A DNA stretch of 64,000 bases from Phlebopus portentosus (Eukaryota > Basidiomycota > Agaricomycetes > Boletales > Boletinellaceae), in contig JAYXKI010000011.1 of assembly GCA_037892935.1 (NCBI GenBank), positions 248,001 to 312,000 on the forward strand. Direction: 5' to 3'. The translations under genes were made by a program, and so were the position numbers. Numbering within the stretch: the stretch's first letter is position 1; each line of letters opens with the position of its first letter. This document shows, one piece after another, positions 26,175 to 39,388 of the stretch. The notes beneath the pieces were generated by a model. The model had not been told where the DNA came from. It searched no databases and saw nothing but the letters and a program-made list of their open reading frames with translations.

Positions 26175-29158
26175 GATGGCGTGTGCGGAAGGAAGGGAGG
26201 AGGAGGAGAGAGGAAAAGAAATGCTTGTAGCATGACGAGCGATACAAGGTACACTTTATACGCGTGTGGAGCGAGAGGGGTGAGGCTGGATGGATATGAT
26301 GCTACCGGCTAGAGCCCAATACCTCCGGAAGCACGGATCCGGGCCGATCGGACTTACCATATGAAGTTGTATTTCATTTCCCGATATGGGAGAAAACAAT
26401 GAATAAAGGGAGAGGCTGTGATGTAACCGAGATCTGCACGACTTGAAATAATAATAAAATACATGTCTGACCCGCGCCACCACAGAACTCAGAAAGTCGG
26501 GGTATGGTAGCCTCCACTGACGATTCGTGTGCGTCGTCGTCGCGGACGAGGACAGCGCGGACCGGCTGCCAAGCTAACCTAATCTCTTTCTCGCTTCAGC
26601 CATGGCCCGTGCGGGATACCTAGCTTGGCTTTTATCTCCCATGGTCCGTCTAGCTTCGACCGCATCCGAAACCTTGCAAGTTTCCGTCTTCTCCCAATGC
26701 ATCCCAAAGGCCCATGCTATGCTATGTAGCACTATTCCTTCCTATTGTATGTATGTGTTCTCGCTCCTCCAGGTTAGTGCACAGCCTCGTATAGCCTCTG
26801 TGCATTCTGCCGGTGTTTGCGTGTCGCCTGCTAAATAGGCGGAAGTTATGGGTGGCTTCCGACCCGGTACACGTTGGCATCAAAGGACTTTGTCTGTATA
26901 AAGGCAAGATCAGTTACCAGCTTGTCAGACTTGTTTCTGGTCATAATTCGAAAAGCAAAAGCCGAACTAAAATTTCTGGTCTTCCCGACGGTGAAGTGCG
27001 TCAGCACCGGCTTCTCCAAAACTCCACAACGAGAAGTTGATGGGTGGCAGGGAAGCCACTGATACTCGTTAGTTAGACCACACACATCCGTGCATCGAAT
27101 CGATGACCATATAAACTGCGTCATTCGTGTACACAAAAAAGCAAATTCTGGATGATTTTCAAATTCCCAGTGTCAAATTCATGGCAAGAGCCACATCATT
27201 CTTATCCACTCTGCTCATACTCGAAACACACTAGCGATCGCGGCCCAGCACCTTCTCATTTTGAAGTTACACACGTCTCTGTCCAGACGACTCATCCTGG
27301 TAAGTCCATCGCAAAACTGTTCCATAATTGGTTGGCTGATTTTTCGCTTTTTATCCGGAGGTCACATGCGCACACTCATATACACACCTACATACTGTGC
27401 TCTATACTTCTGACTCTTCGTCCGCTTGGGCTTTTTCGGAAGTCAAAATGGAGTACCGTCAACATTAACCAGCTTGTATCTTGGTCTACATTGACTACAT
27501 TGACTTTCACTTTGATGACTCTGGTGACACTCTCGGTCTCGGTTCTACTTGTTGAGAGTAAGCTCGTTCTTCTTATCTTTCTTCTTCCCCTGTGACGCTC
27601 CCCCGTGGAGCGGAGAGTCTTCCGCAGCCGGAGAAGAAAAAGAAGCTGGCTGCGGTTTGTTGTTGCCGGCTTGGCTGCGTGTTACTGGCCGCATGTTGAG
27701 GGTGTCTCTGATAAGAAAGTCGTACCGGATTTAGTCTCTTATACTTGTTTAGTTACTTTGTGTTTCTGCTACTAGGCCGAATTCGAAGCAAACGAGCAAA
27801 GTCAGATATGTTGCGACGGAAGTTCAAATCTACCTGGCTCCTTCGGTTTGAGTACGCAGCGACTTTGGTTTCCATGATTGCACTAGGCTGCGGTTCAGTC
27901 GTCAAGTGGTCCAGGAGGGGCGAAACTTGAATGGTTCTGGTTCCTGAGTTCCAGGTTACTTGGCAAAGGTAAAGGAAATAATTGCGGGAGTTTCTCTAGC
28001 CTTTTCTCGACAGGACTCTCTCCATCACGACCAATGTTTCCAGATTCCGCCTTTACCATTCTTCCGCTCCCAGACACATTGTGTGGAATGCACCACTTGT
28101 CCTCTTTGATATATTGACTCGTGGAGATGGTGGCTACGTGTAGCTCTGACTCGGAGAGGTTGTTGCTAGATCGACTGGTGATTGGAACTGAGGTCCATGA
28201 TTTCGACCCAGCGCTGCTGAACTAGCAGGATTCCGCATATACCGTCTGTAATGCATGCTCTGAAGTGAGATATGCATTCGTGCATATATTATATGGTGCA
28301 CACAACGTATACGGGGCCAGACTGACAAATATAGTTTTTGATCCATGGCGCCTCCTCGTGTTTGAGCTGAGAAAATACTTGCACAGTTCTGGTGTGCAAT
28401 TGAGACAGCCAATATAAATATTGTTTTGAGCAGTCATAATAAACGGGATTCTGTCAGATACCGCAGTATGGACAGAGTTCAATCAAGTTCATCCTTACAC
28501 ATCATCGATCCGAACAAGCACATAGCACTAATATTGCCTGCTGACAATGAGTTAGTCCCAGGGTAAAAGCTATGCGTTCCTGTATCGCGGAGGCATTTGT
28601 ACATGTACAACTTGAATGTAGTGGCGGTGTATGTCAATAAACCCGAGGCCAGTGAAGGTATCCGCACGCTACACATCCATATACAAGCGTGCTGATTACG
28701 GGGACATCTCCTCATAAATAAATTTCATCGGATTCTTTTGGTTCCTACAGACATGGATACATGCAGACACAGCGGTCTGAGCAAGGAACAACTTTTTTGC
28801 TTGTTCGAATACGACTACTCGTCACGTTTGGACATAAATCGACCCTGCACCCAGTCATCTCTACTGGCGCTCGAATGTATAGAAGATTTTTCATGAAGAT
28901 TACCGGTTCTGCGAGTCTTGTGCGGGTCGACATAAGTGTCCCTGTCGTTTATTTGTATTCTCGGCACGCCCGAGTTTATCGAGTCGTCGTCTATACTCCT
29001 CTTCTTGCCTCGCGGGGCCATGTTGAAATTATTGCTTCTTTCTTGACTGCGGCCCTCCTCCATGGTGTAGTAATAATGTACTTCTGTACTTGAGCCAAGG
29101 TTAACGTTCTCTTGCCAGCCATCTAAAAAGCCTCCCTAGATTTATAGTATGCCTCGTT
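26175..29158. other. long spacer between divergent genes, no supported gene
   Basis: Upstream region of the CSC1-like gene (-) and of CSN3 (+). A short minus-strand frame near 28,815-29,020 starting MAPRGKKRSIDDDSINSG has a coding-like basic/acidic composition but no continuation that I can follow, so I do not call it. T/C-rich stretches occur at 27,200-27,600. Confidence 0.4.
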
Positions 29159-29248
29159 GTTATTATCTTTGCTGCCTGCATTCCTGAGCGTTATTATCTT
29201 TGCTGCCTGCATACCTGAGCGTCATTATCTTTGCTGCCTGCATACCTC
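29159..29248. repeat. 31-bp tandem repeat, about 2.9 copies
   Basis: Units start at 29159, 29190 and 29221. The shared core is TTATCTTTGCTGCCTGCAT followed by WCCTGAGCG. The copies differ at two or three positions. The array lies about 180 bases upstream of the CSN3 start, so it may sit in that promoter. Confidence 0.9.
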
Positions 29249-29426
29249 AAAGTGAATACGTGAGAAATAGATGCCTTGTTTAGACACCATGCCACGCGTT
29301 TGTCCGACGCGATCTGGCTCTCCTTTCACCAGTGGCTGGATCTGAGGATTCTCAGTTGTCTCAAGCAGAGCGCAAGGAGAGCCTGCGAAATTTGAGAATA
29401 AAGAGTCTAGTTGCTCGATATCTACG

Positions 29427-31138
29427 ATGGCTTCTGGTTCTAGTACAGCTGCCTCAGGGTCAGGCTCAGGCCCATCGTTTCAAATCTCAGTCGACGCCGT
29501 GCTACACGAGATCACGTCTTCGCAAGACGATGTGCGACTTAACAATTTCCTCAGGACCTACGCGAGAGAGTCGAGAGAAGTTTTGTATGCGAGCCTATTG
29601 GCAAGTGGTCAGGACCCGCTTTCCGTATTGGACGCGCGGAACAACACACTTGGGTATCTTTACCTTCTGTGAGCACATATATTTAGCGTTATTTCATGTT
29701 ACTTTTTGTGTTGAACGCTGTGACTCGATAGATCAGCGCGCCTGACTGTACCCAACACTAATCTCCCACCTTCACAGGCTATCCAGCAGTTCTGTAAAGA
29801 GTTCGATCCTGTAAAGGCTCGCTTAGCGCCTGAACGAAGTGCGTGCTTTAACGACTACGGGCATCTCATTGTTCGGTTTCTAACCTTTTCATTAAGTCAC
29901 TTTGCTTGCGAAGGGTATTGTATCGACGTATGACGCGACTGCTACCGTATGTGACAAAAGTGCATCGTTTCGGAAACAAAAGAGTGACTCATCACTTGTT
30001 TAGGTCGATCAGAGCATACCTCTTCTCCTTGATCTCATTACTAGGTATCCGCCTACGCTTCACCATCTTACGACCATCCATCCTATTCTTCTTCGCATAT
30101 GCGTCGCCACACGTCACTTCTCCGCCGCGTTACCAGTGCTCGAAGTGCCGATCACGGAGATCGATACTTCCCTCTCGGACCTACATTACAACGACAACCT
30201 CATATACCACTACGCCGGTGGAATCGCTCTGGGAGCACTTAAACGATGGGCTGCTGCGGAAGAATTCTTCGAGATAGTTGTTGGAAGTCCCGCGCATATA
30301 CCCGCGGCGATCCAACTTGAGGCTTTCAAGAAGCTTGCGCTGGTGCAGCTAATCCTATATGGGAAACTTAAAGATGCGCCTAAATATGTCAACCCGACGC
30401 TCGTGAATGTCTTTAAGAAGTCTCCGTATGGAGCGTTTGCTAGTAACTACCCACTGCAATCGTCTCAGTTGGAGAGCCTGGCCGAAAAGGAGCAAGGCTT
30501 TTTTGAAGCGGTGCGTTTTTGTATGTAATTGCCACCCTTATCACCTATACTAACCATAGGTATATCATAGGATAAAAACTTGGGCCTGGTTAGGCAGGCG
30601 CTTGCACGTTCAAGACGATGGGCGATTAAGAAATTGACGGAGACGTACATCACGCTATCACTAACGGAGATTGCACAAGCCATCAACGTGCCGGAGGAAG
30701 ATACCGTGCGATCGCTAATCCTCAGCATGGTTCGTCTTCAGTCCTTGATCTATGTTGATATCGACTAACATTCTCCCTTCTGGTCTACATTAGATTGAAG
30801 AAAACGAGATCCGCGGCACCATATCCGGTGACGGTACAGTCACGTTCGAGGACACCGTGCCGACATTCAGTAAAACACACGTTGACCGGCTACTTGCATC
30901 GGCACAACAACAGGGCGCAGGTCTCGTGGAATTGGACAGGAAGGTGGCGCGTAGTCGGGAATTCCTTACCAAGGTACTCATCTCTTCGCATCACATCTTG
31001 CAAGGGTTGGACAATGACATCTGATAACTATGGTCGTAGTCCCTCAAAAACAAAGAAGGGAACGACTGGTCGAATGTGCCCGATGAGGACGTGTTCACGA
31101 AGTCGAGTGAGAACTGGGCGGAGGAGGCTGTGTTTTGA
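29427..31138 (+). CDS. COP9 signalosome subunit 3 (PCI domain)
   Basis: Seven exons (29427-29668, 29732-29838, 29897-29946, 30004-30510, 30571-30729, 30794-30973, 31040-31138) give 447 residues without any frame break. The COP9 signalosome removes NEDD8 from cullins and so tunes cullin-RING ubiquitin ligases in nucleus and cytoplasm; subunit 3 is a scaffold PCI protein. Supporting motifs: TTIHPILLRICVATRHFSAALPVLE spans two helical repeats (shown here only as a position: 30,050-30,130), HYAGGIALGALKRWAAAEEF, the KLTETYITLSLTEIAQ winged-helix part of the PCI domain, and an acidic tail ending SENWAEEAVF. Length and order fit fungal CSN3. A short 31-bp tandem array precedes it. Confidence 0.92.
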
Positions 31139-32042
31139 GAATCGAGAATTGAAATCGTGAAAGCGAGGGTGGTGTATGTATACATTGATGCAAGTTTTGT
31201 AAAAGTAATGTTAGACTATTAACAATTCAATAGCCCTTTGTCGGGCGAAGTCGACAGCGTCGTAGCGTCGCGCTATAACATTCGATTGATAGCGTCTTGT
31301 ATTGGGATGGATTAGGTACGTGACTTTCTTTTAGCCCATCGGCTTGCTTTCCGGGCCTCCGCCTCCCAAGGTGCGTTACGATCGGATTGTCTCTGTACAT
31401 CGCTCAGCTTTGCATTGACAGAGACAATGGTTTTCCTATACGCTGTGACGTATTTCTCGGCTCGCTCATCCCGAACACGAATATATACGGAACTCTGACT
31501 ATTTTGGGTCTTCCGGCCATGCATCCGAGCAATTACAACCCAGACGCCACATCGAGCTTTCAGAGTAGATGGACAGATACTCTGTGCTTGATTGGTGCAC
31601 CCGATGAAGACGGCGTCCTCATGCCTTAGTGGATATCATCCCTTCGTCCTTCCATAGCTACACTGTTTGAAGGAAGGTGAATGTATTGTTGGTGATGAAG
31701 AGGAGAAGCCGTTAAACAGTAAGTTGGTTGATCTAGTTCAAGGAGTGACCTCTTACGACCTTAATATATTTGCTTCCTTCAGAACTGTCGAGGTTCTCTG
31801 GGCAACCTCGTCTTATCATTCCGCAAAGACACTAGAAACGGCTAGACTCCCGGCTATTCGATCAAACAGTGGCCTGTTGCACGTAGTCCATGCAGCTTTG
31901 CATCTCGCCACATGGATGATCTTATTGGCGTCCAGCCGCCTCTCTGTTTGTCCTTCACCATATCTTTCAAGCATCATTTATAAACATCACTGGCATCGGG
32001 ACGGAGTGGCGGTAGCCATACGTTACATTGATCAACCTTGGG
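31139..32042. other. intergenic region, no gene seen
   Basis: Spacer between CSN3 and the first MFS gene, both plus strand. Frames here lack splice support and family resemblance. Confidence 0.5.
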
Positions 32043-34218
32043 ATGTCGTCTTCTCCGATGTTGAGGTCGCCGAGTGGTTCGGACATACGACGAATAGAGA
32101 GCGCGCCATTGTTGAGGGACAACACTCACCCTGACGGATACCTGTATGGCACGGTAGACAGCGAGTCGATCGAGCAGACTTCGAAGAGCAAGGAGAGTGT
32201 TACGCCTCTTCCTCTGAGGCAAGTGCTGTTGCTTGCGCTCATGCGCATGTCTGCGCCGATTGCTTATTCGCAGATATTTCCCGTGAGTGGGTTGCTCATG
32301 TCAGACGAGGAACTAATGACTGACCTTCCTGCATATTGCATTTGTTTAGTATATCAATGAGGTTTGTGCTTCCTTAGCTCATTTCATCATAGGCCACTCT
32401 AACTTAACCTTATCAGATGATGAATGATATGGGCATAACTGATGATCCATCACAAGTGGGATACTATTCTGGGCTTGTGGTGAGTAATTCTAGCAACCGT
32501 TCTAGCGTCCCAGTCATCTATTTACTTTGAACATAGGATAGCACATTCTCATTTGTACAATTATTCACCTGCCTGCGAATCGGCATGCTTGCGGGTTCGT
32601 TCAGCTACACTTTGCAGTCAAAATTGATGTTCATATCATACCCAAACAGACCAGATAGGACGAAAGCCCGTCTTACTCATCGGACTCTCTGGTATTATGA
32701 TATGCACAACCCTTTTTGGACTGTCGAAATCATTCGCGTGGACGATCGCCACACGAGCAGTGGCGGGTGCACTTTCTGGGAACACTATGATCATAAACAG
32801 TGCTGTGGGAGACATGACAGACGAGACGAACCAAGCGCAGGCGTATGCTTGGATCGGCCTTGCGTACAATATTGCGTCCGTACTGGGACCCGCTATCGGG
32901 TACGAGCTTCTTGAATGACCACATATATATAATCAATCAACGCTCACTTTTCGTTGCGATAGGGGAACATTTGCTAAACCGGAAGATACGTTTCCAAATA
33001 CACTTGGCCATATTAGTCTTTTCAAGAGATATCCATACCTCTGTCCGTGCGTCATATGCGCCTTGGTAGCATTCACTAGTCTGGTATGCTGCGCCCTGTT
33101 CTTCAAAGAGGTCGGTGCAGTGTATCTATTACACTTCGAGGAGGAAGCTAATCGCAACGTCTCCACCAATAGACTGTTACTCATCGACGACCATCTTTAA
33201 AACAAGTTGCAAGCTACTACTCTTCCGGAGACGTTAGTGCGGAAGTCTCGTCCGCTAGAGACCTAAGCGCTTGGCAACTGGCACTCAATCCAGTTCTCTT
33301 CTCGATATTCCGATCGTTCTTCATCCTCAACCTTCTGAATACGTCAGTCAGCGTTGTGTTTTCTCTGTTCGCATATACTCCCATAGAGAAAGGCGGACTC
33401 GCGCGCAAAGTAAGTTATCTTGGCGTTGTCACTACATTCAATCAATAATGTTTCTGAACTCCTTGAATAATATAATATATAGCCAGACGAGATAGGTTAC
33501 GCTATGTCATTCAGTGGCGTTTTATCAGGAACGCTTGAAGTCATGTTCCTCGCTGCACTGCAACGTCGCTTCGGGGCAGTGACACTTCTAAGATGCTTTA
33601 CGGCGCTCTGGCCTATCATCTTCCTTCTCTTTCCACTCACACATCTTATTGCGCGACTCACTATGAACGTTCCCGCCTTGGGTGGCGACAACACAGTCTC
33701 GGGCGTAGTCACCAAAGGAGATGGGTACGGACACGAACATCCCGGCTCAAGCGCGGTTGTATGGGTAGCTATCTCACTATTACTGCTATTGCAGCGGACT
33801 GCAACGATGGCCTACCCGTAGGTCTCTTTCTCATTCCCTGTTTAAGTCTTCTATATGCTGATGCTTATTGAATGTATAGGGTTAATCTCATCTTAACGAG
33901 AAACGCAGTACCATCCGACGAAATCCTCGGGACTGTCTTCGGATTATCGCAGCTCATCGGCAGCTCGGCGCGGACAGTCGGACCTGCGTTCATAAGGTGC
34001 AGTGTAACGCGTCATTTTATTTACTCATACGTGTATATCTTAAACTTATTCTCATCGGGCTTAGTTCTCTGTTCGCCTTTTCGAAAGAGCACAACGTCGT
34101 CAATGGGAATCTCGTCTGGGTCGTCATGTTTGCAATTTCGTTACTCGGAATATGGGCTAGCATGTATGTCAGTGATGGACAGGAGGATGCGCCGACTGAA
34201 GAGAATTTGGACGAATGA
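32043..34218 (+). CDS. MFS transporter, DHA1/ZIFL-like, copy 1
   Basis: Ten exons: 32043-32282, 32350-32361, 32417-32479, 32537-32594, 32650-32899, 32963-33110, 33173-33409, 33483-33817, 33880-33996, 34065-34218; 537 residues, intact frame. A 12-TM major facilitator. The N-terminal 60 residues are cytosolic; TM1 follows PLPLRQVLLLALMRMSAPIA. The second exon is only TATATCAATGAG (YINE). MFS motif A is assembled across the 32,594/32,650 splice as GMLADQIGRKPVLL, followed by LSGNTMIINSAVGDMTDETN. A central acidic/Ser loop precedes TM7. The C-terminus ends DAPTEENLDE. Relatives resemble ZINC INDUCED FACILITATOR and tetracycline-type antiporters; the substrate cannot be read from the sequence. It faces its paralogue tail to tail. 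Confidence 0.9.
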
Positions 34219-34673
34219 TGCGATTCGTAAGAAACGAACGGATAATGAATTTAACTCTTATTTGCGGTAGAATGTATTCAAACACAAATGACTCTAGCAC
34301 CCCGGATCTTCTCTCCGCAGAAAAGTAATACGGGCATCCTTTTGTCTCGGACACCTCTGGACATTGACTTTCATATCGGTACATAAACACCATCACAATA
34401 TACTGTACATACATATGCAAATAGTTGTTTATGAATTCGATATGAATGCTTTCCTAAGTCCCAAAAATGAATCTATTCTATGTGATGTACCATGTATCTA
34501 TGTACAAGATAATACAAACAGATTGCGTTTTTAGACAACAATTGATCACAACACACAGTACCAGTGACATCTAAACATCTATAAGGGATACAAATGGCCA
34601 TGAGCAAATATACAACATAAAGCCTTTCCCTTCCCTGAGTTCCTCACACCTATGCGAGCTACAGTTGTCAATG
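34219..34673. other. shared 3' spacer of two convergent MFS genes
   Basis: 455 bases between the two stop codons, A/T-rich, with no coding signal; it must carry both polyadenylation regions. Confidence 0.6.
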
Positions 34674-37346
34674 TCAAAACATCTCCATCTCGCACTCCTC
34701 TCCATCTTCTCCTCGCCCGATAGAGGAACCTGTACTGCTATTCTTCAGACGCTGATACCCACTCTCAGGGTCGGGTCCGTCAGTGATGTACAGCGTACTC
34801 CACCATCCGCACAGGGCGATGCCGAACATGATTACCCAGACGAGGTTACCGTCTAGGAGGTGGTATCTTTTGGACAAGGCGAAGAGCGAGCTGATGGAGT
34901 AGTTAAAGAAACATGGGACATCAGTTTAATGTGCAATTTGATAGTGAGGTACAAGTGAGTGGGAAATGAATAATGTTGACGCTTAAGACATACCTGACGA
35001 ATGCGGGTGACCCCGCACGTGCGACGCACGCGACGGTCTGTGCGAGCCCGAATGTCGCTCCGAGTGCTTCTTGCGACGGCGCAGCGTTCTTTGTGAGCAT
35101 CACGTTCAACCTGCTCGAAACGACGGCAAATGCACACACAAAATCAGATCAGATCAGCAAACTCTGCGCTACCACCAAGAAAGGAAAGAAGAAGGCTACT
35201 GACGAATAACACATATGTCCGCATCTAAGCACCGCGAGCACAGCAGCAATTCCCGTCCATAACATTGGTCCGGCAGGATACGCGAGGATCGCATCTCCCT
35301 CTAAATCGCCCATATCCACGCCGACATTCACACTTGAGGAGGACGGATTAAGCGCCTCAGGAGGGGCGGTCCATCTCGCTAAGAGGCCAAGGAAGGGGAG
35401 CATGCCGAAGAGTATGGGCCAGAGGAGCATGAGCATACGGTACAGTGGGACGCTGTTGAAGCGACGCTGCAGGACGGGGAACACGAAGACCTGGACGACT
35501 GCTCCCGCTGCTCCGCTGAACGCCAGCGCGTAGCCTATTTCGTCAGGCTAGACGGGATTCAAGCCGTAAGTAAACGAATACTTCTCCGAGGAGAGAATGC
35601 ACTTACCGTACGGGACAGCCCACCGAGGTGGACAGGTGTATATGCCAGAAGGATAAACACCACGTCAAATGAGGTGCCACATACGGATAGAAGGAAGTAG
35701 TTCCGGAAAACGGAGCGGATACTCCTGGAAGAAAGAATAGCTCGGACCGAGATGTCCTCTTTCGAACTACTACTCCTACTGCTCTTCTCCGAGTACCGTG
35801 TAGAGATGGGAGAAGGGAGGCTGGGGTCGAGCCGGACTCTGGACGGCAGTGACTGGATACCACCAGAGTGTCAAATGTCGGTACTTTGTGGATTGGGTGG
35901 ACCGTGCTTACCTCCTTCATGAAAATTAACCCGAAGAGGACAGATAAGATAGTAATACCCGCGGAGACGAGACAAGGTAGTAGGTATGGATAGTCTTTGA
36001 AAATCTGCATCGCTCCGAACGAATTTGGGAAACTCTTCGCCGGATTGGCGAAATTTCCTCTACAAAAAGGCGCAGAAACACTTATTCAGTACCAGAAACC
36101 CTCTATTGAATATTTTCATCTATGAGCTCGCATACCCAATCATTGGCCCGATAATGCATCCTAAACTCCACGAGAGGCCCGTGAGTGGGAATGCCTCGGC
36201 CTGATTCGTCTCGTCTGTTATTTCCCCCACGACGCTCTGAACGACCGCGGCGTTCCCTGATAATGCACCTGAGAGCGACCGCGCGAGGACGGCGAACCAG
36301 AAGGAGCGCGCAATTCCGAAGAGGAGGGTTGAGATCGCGACACCGGTCAGTCCAATTAAGATGACTGGCTTTCGTCCGATACGGTCTATAAAACAAAAAA
36401 AAGGTATTTGAATCGATAAGAAATCAGTGGATCGAGATAGGAGAGTTAAGAATCACTGACCTGATAGTCTTCCCCACTGAAGCACAGTGAACAGCTGGCA
36501 CACAGCGAATATACTATCCTGTTCGTGTCTGAATTAACTGCCAAACGTTGTATTCCAAAGCCAGAAGGTTTGCCCACCACAACGCCAGAATAGTACCCGA
36601 TTTCCTGCCTCTTATTGGTAACCTTCATGTCTTCCACCATCTAAAATTGGTAAAGACGTTAGCGAAAACTGTGCTTAGTATGCCATGAGTATGTTCAATG
36701 CCGAAATAGAAGCAATATGCTACCGGCGTTGCCGCCGTCACGGGTAAACCCGATATGGTTCTCGCGAAGGTTGTGATCCTTTCTGTGCGCGACAAAAGGA
36801 TCGCCAGCTCCGAACCATATTTAGATTCGGACCGACCCTGTTGGGGGGGAGTCGGTTTACGGACACCAGGCGAGTTCGACAAAATTTGCCCAGAGCGAGG
36901 GTCTTCCTCATGTGTATGTCGACCCTAGCCAGCTTTCTCCTGACCCACAGTGGACAGGATTCAGAATGTAAAGAGATTGTGATACCAACCTGGTTAATGT
37001 ACTTGAGGGAAAGTAAGTAAACTCAGTCCAGAGGGAATCACAACGAGTAGTAGCGTTTTTGACTCACCGGAAAGATCTGGGTGTATGCTATCGGCTCAGA
37101 GAGACGCGTTCCGAACAGGACGAAGAGCTGTCCAAGGGGCAGAGGCGTTCGGCGCTTCAGCTTTGGTGGCTCCCGCTCGTCATTTCGACGAGACTCGGAC
37201 ACCTGGGTACGGACATGCAGCTTATAGTCCGAGTTCCCGGGTTCGGCACTTGTGCTCGCAACACCGTTATTATCGTCAGGAGCGAGGAGCGGGAACACCG
37301 TCTCGTCCTCGACGTCACTATCGCGCTCTCGGACTACGATGGGCAT
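34674..37346 (-). CDS. MFS transporter, DHA1/ZIFL-like, copy 2
   Basis: Ten exons with the same phases as copy 1: 37346-37068, 37001-36990 (12-nt microexon, YINQ), 36640-36578, 36518-36461, 36385-36136, 36059-35912, 35852-35607, 35547-35204, 35110-34994, 34890-34674; 577 residues, intact. Several exons equal those of copy 1 in length (12, 63, 58, 250, 148 and 117 nt). Motif A reads GRLSDRIGRKPVIL. TM1 follows TPLPLGQLFVLFGTRLSEPI. The central loop (RVRLDPSLPSP then SEKSSRSSSS) and the C-tail (GYQRLKNSSTG...EMEMF) differ from copy 1. The intron after the microexon is 349 nt against 55 nt in copy 1, the only structural change. Inverted tandem duplication is the simplest origin. Confidence 0.9.
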
Positions 37347-39388
37347 TACTGCACCTTTCCTGGAGTCGAGAAAATGCGGTGGCGTTGGTGGTTGGCAACG
37401 AGAGAAGAGAACAAGGGGAGGGAAGACAGCCCGAAGGTCATTCATTCATTTATCCTTCTCGTTAGTCAGTGGAAGTGGATGAATCTGATCAAGCAGGTGC
37501 TTCGTGGGTATAAACAAGGGTAGATTTGAATTCTGACTGGGTTGAGTAAGTAAACGATTCTAGGCATGTCCATGGTATGCAGGAAAATACCCCATACCTC
37601 GGAGTCAGAAGCAAAGCCGACGATGCCGACCTCAAAAAGGGTCGAGTCACGTGTAGATATGTAGTCGTCCATCGATCCCACTCGAAAATCTTAGTTCTCA
37701 ATCAGATAGATATGCATTTTGACGTGTTCAGAAATCCTCGTTTAACAAAGGAAGGCGACAAGCGACTCAGTGAGCAGGGTTGCATGGCTATTTTCCATTT
37801 AACAACCTCTGTACACCGGTTTCGTTAGAAGGAAAGAAGGAGGACGTGAGAGTCATTTGTGCTGCTTACGTATAAGGCGCCTATGCTCCGGCCCGGTAGC
37901 CGTCGGCAGCCGTCCTCTAGGCCACACGTCTTCCCTCCAACATCGCATGGCATCGCGCACTGACATGTGCTTTTATCAGCCTCGAGAAGATAGATTTAGC
38001 AAGTAGTAACCATGATGAGATTCTAGGTTCTACACAGCAGAGAGATTATAAGTCCATCTTGTCCGCTGTCACGGAAGAATCAAATCCCAAGCTAAGAACC
38101 GTAAAATCACTTCCAGAGTAATACGCAACATATCTCTTTAGATCAGTCCTATACCCGACGAGTAGACTAATCAAAAGCAAAGTCAAGAATCTCTTCCCAC
38201 ACATGACCGTCTATTGCAACAAAACGGGAGTATAGTCAAGTTCAAATATAACACAGAAAAGGTAACCAGTTCTACGTGTTTGCATTCGCTGTAAGAGTTT
38301 TGCTCTTGGCCTGGAAAATTAAGGGACGTATCCACAGACTTGCGAAACCTGAGCGACACAAGCCATTAGCAAAGAGCATTAACGATTCCTCCCAGAAGAT
38401 GAGTAACTAAGGGGATTGCCATGGATAGTCTTCACGAATAGGAGACTCAGAGTATCAGAAGAAGGGTGCAACTTACGAGTCCTATATCATCCCATCTGCT
38501 GAGGAAGATCGGAACAGAGGAGGAGGAACGAAAAGGAGAATCATGAGCAAGCCGTAGTCCCTAGGCAACGAATAATTCTTTCCAAGGCAAATCGGAAGCG
38601 TCAGTGTTCGGTGTTGGTAAACATACCCCAAGGAAGAAGAAAAATTAGAAACGGATCCATGCGAGAGAGAGTGGGTCGTGCAGAATTGTAATGGCAGCTG
38701 GAAAGAAGAAAGGAGAGTTAGGTGGTGGATTCTCTTACCTGTCGTGGCATTTGTTTGTTTATGAGCGAACCCGGATATTATATCTACGTTTGAGACGGGT
38801 GGAAAAGTCATACGGATTGACGATATGTATCGGGAACGTCAAGTTGAGGCCTACATGGAAGTCAAATTTAAAGTACAACCAATCAGAACCGATTCGGGCG
38901 AGTGATCTCCCTTTCCTGTTTCGGGTGCAGATCACTTTCCCAAAATAAAAATGATCTCGTAAGCCAGAAAAACGCGGTCATCTGGAAAAACAAACACAAC
39001 GCGTCGCGAGCGCGTCGCGTCGACTCGGCCTTTAGAGGCAGGCGGGCAAACCAAGCATCACACCATGCCATATTTTATGAGGACAAGCGCGATACAATTA
39101 AATACGGATACAGGACATGCAATCCAATACAGATAGCGATAAAGCGAAAATCAGTACTAGAAATGCAGACAGGTATCAAGACAAAATGTGGGAAAGTGCA
39201 AATAAATACCAGTACAAATGGAACCGAACAGCAGGCGGGGAGTAGCTCTAATGTAAGATAGCGTCGTCGACGTAAGCAATGAGAGAGATTAGGGGTATTA
39301 GTGTACAGCAAGAGAAAACAGCGAAGATAATCGTTTTGAAGAGGAAGAAAATCAAGAGATGAAAAGAAAAGACGTGCGATGCGTGGCT
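37347..39388. other. intergenic region, no gene seen
   Basis: About 2 kb between the MFS start and the 3' end of the zinc-finger gene, both on the minus strand. Short frames only. Confidence 0.5.

Noticed and set aside
28815..29063. Minus-strand frame with MAPRGKKRSIDDDSINSG
   Set aside because: Coding-like composition over 40 residues only; no convincing continuing exon or family.
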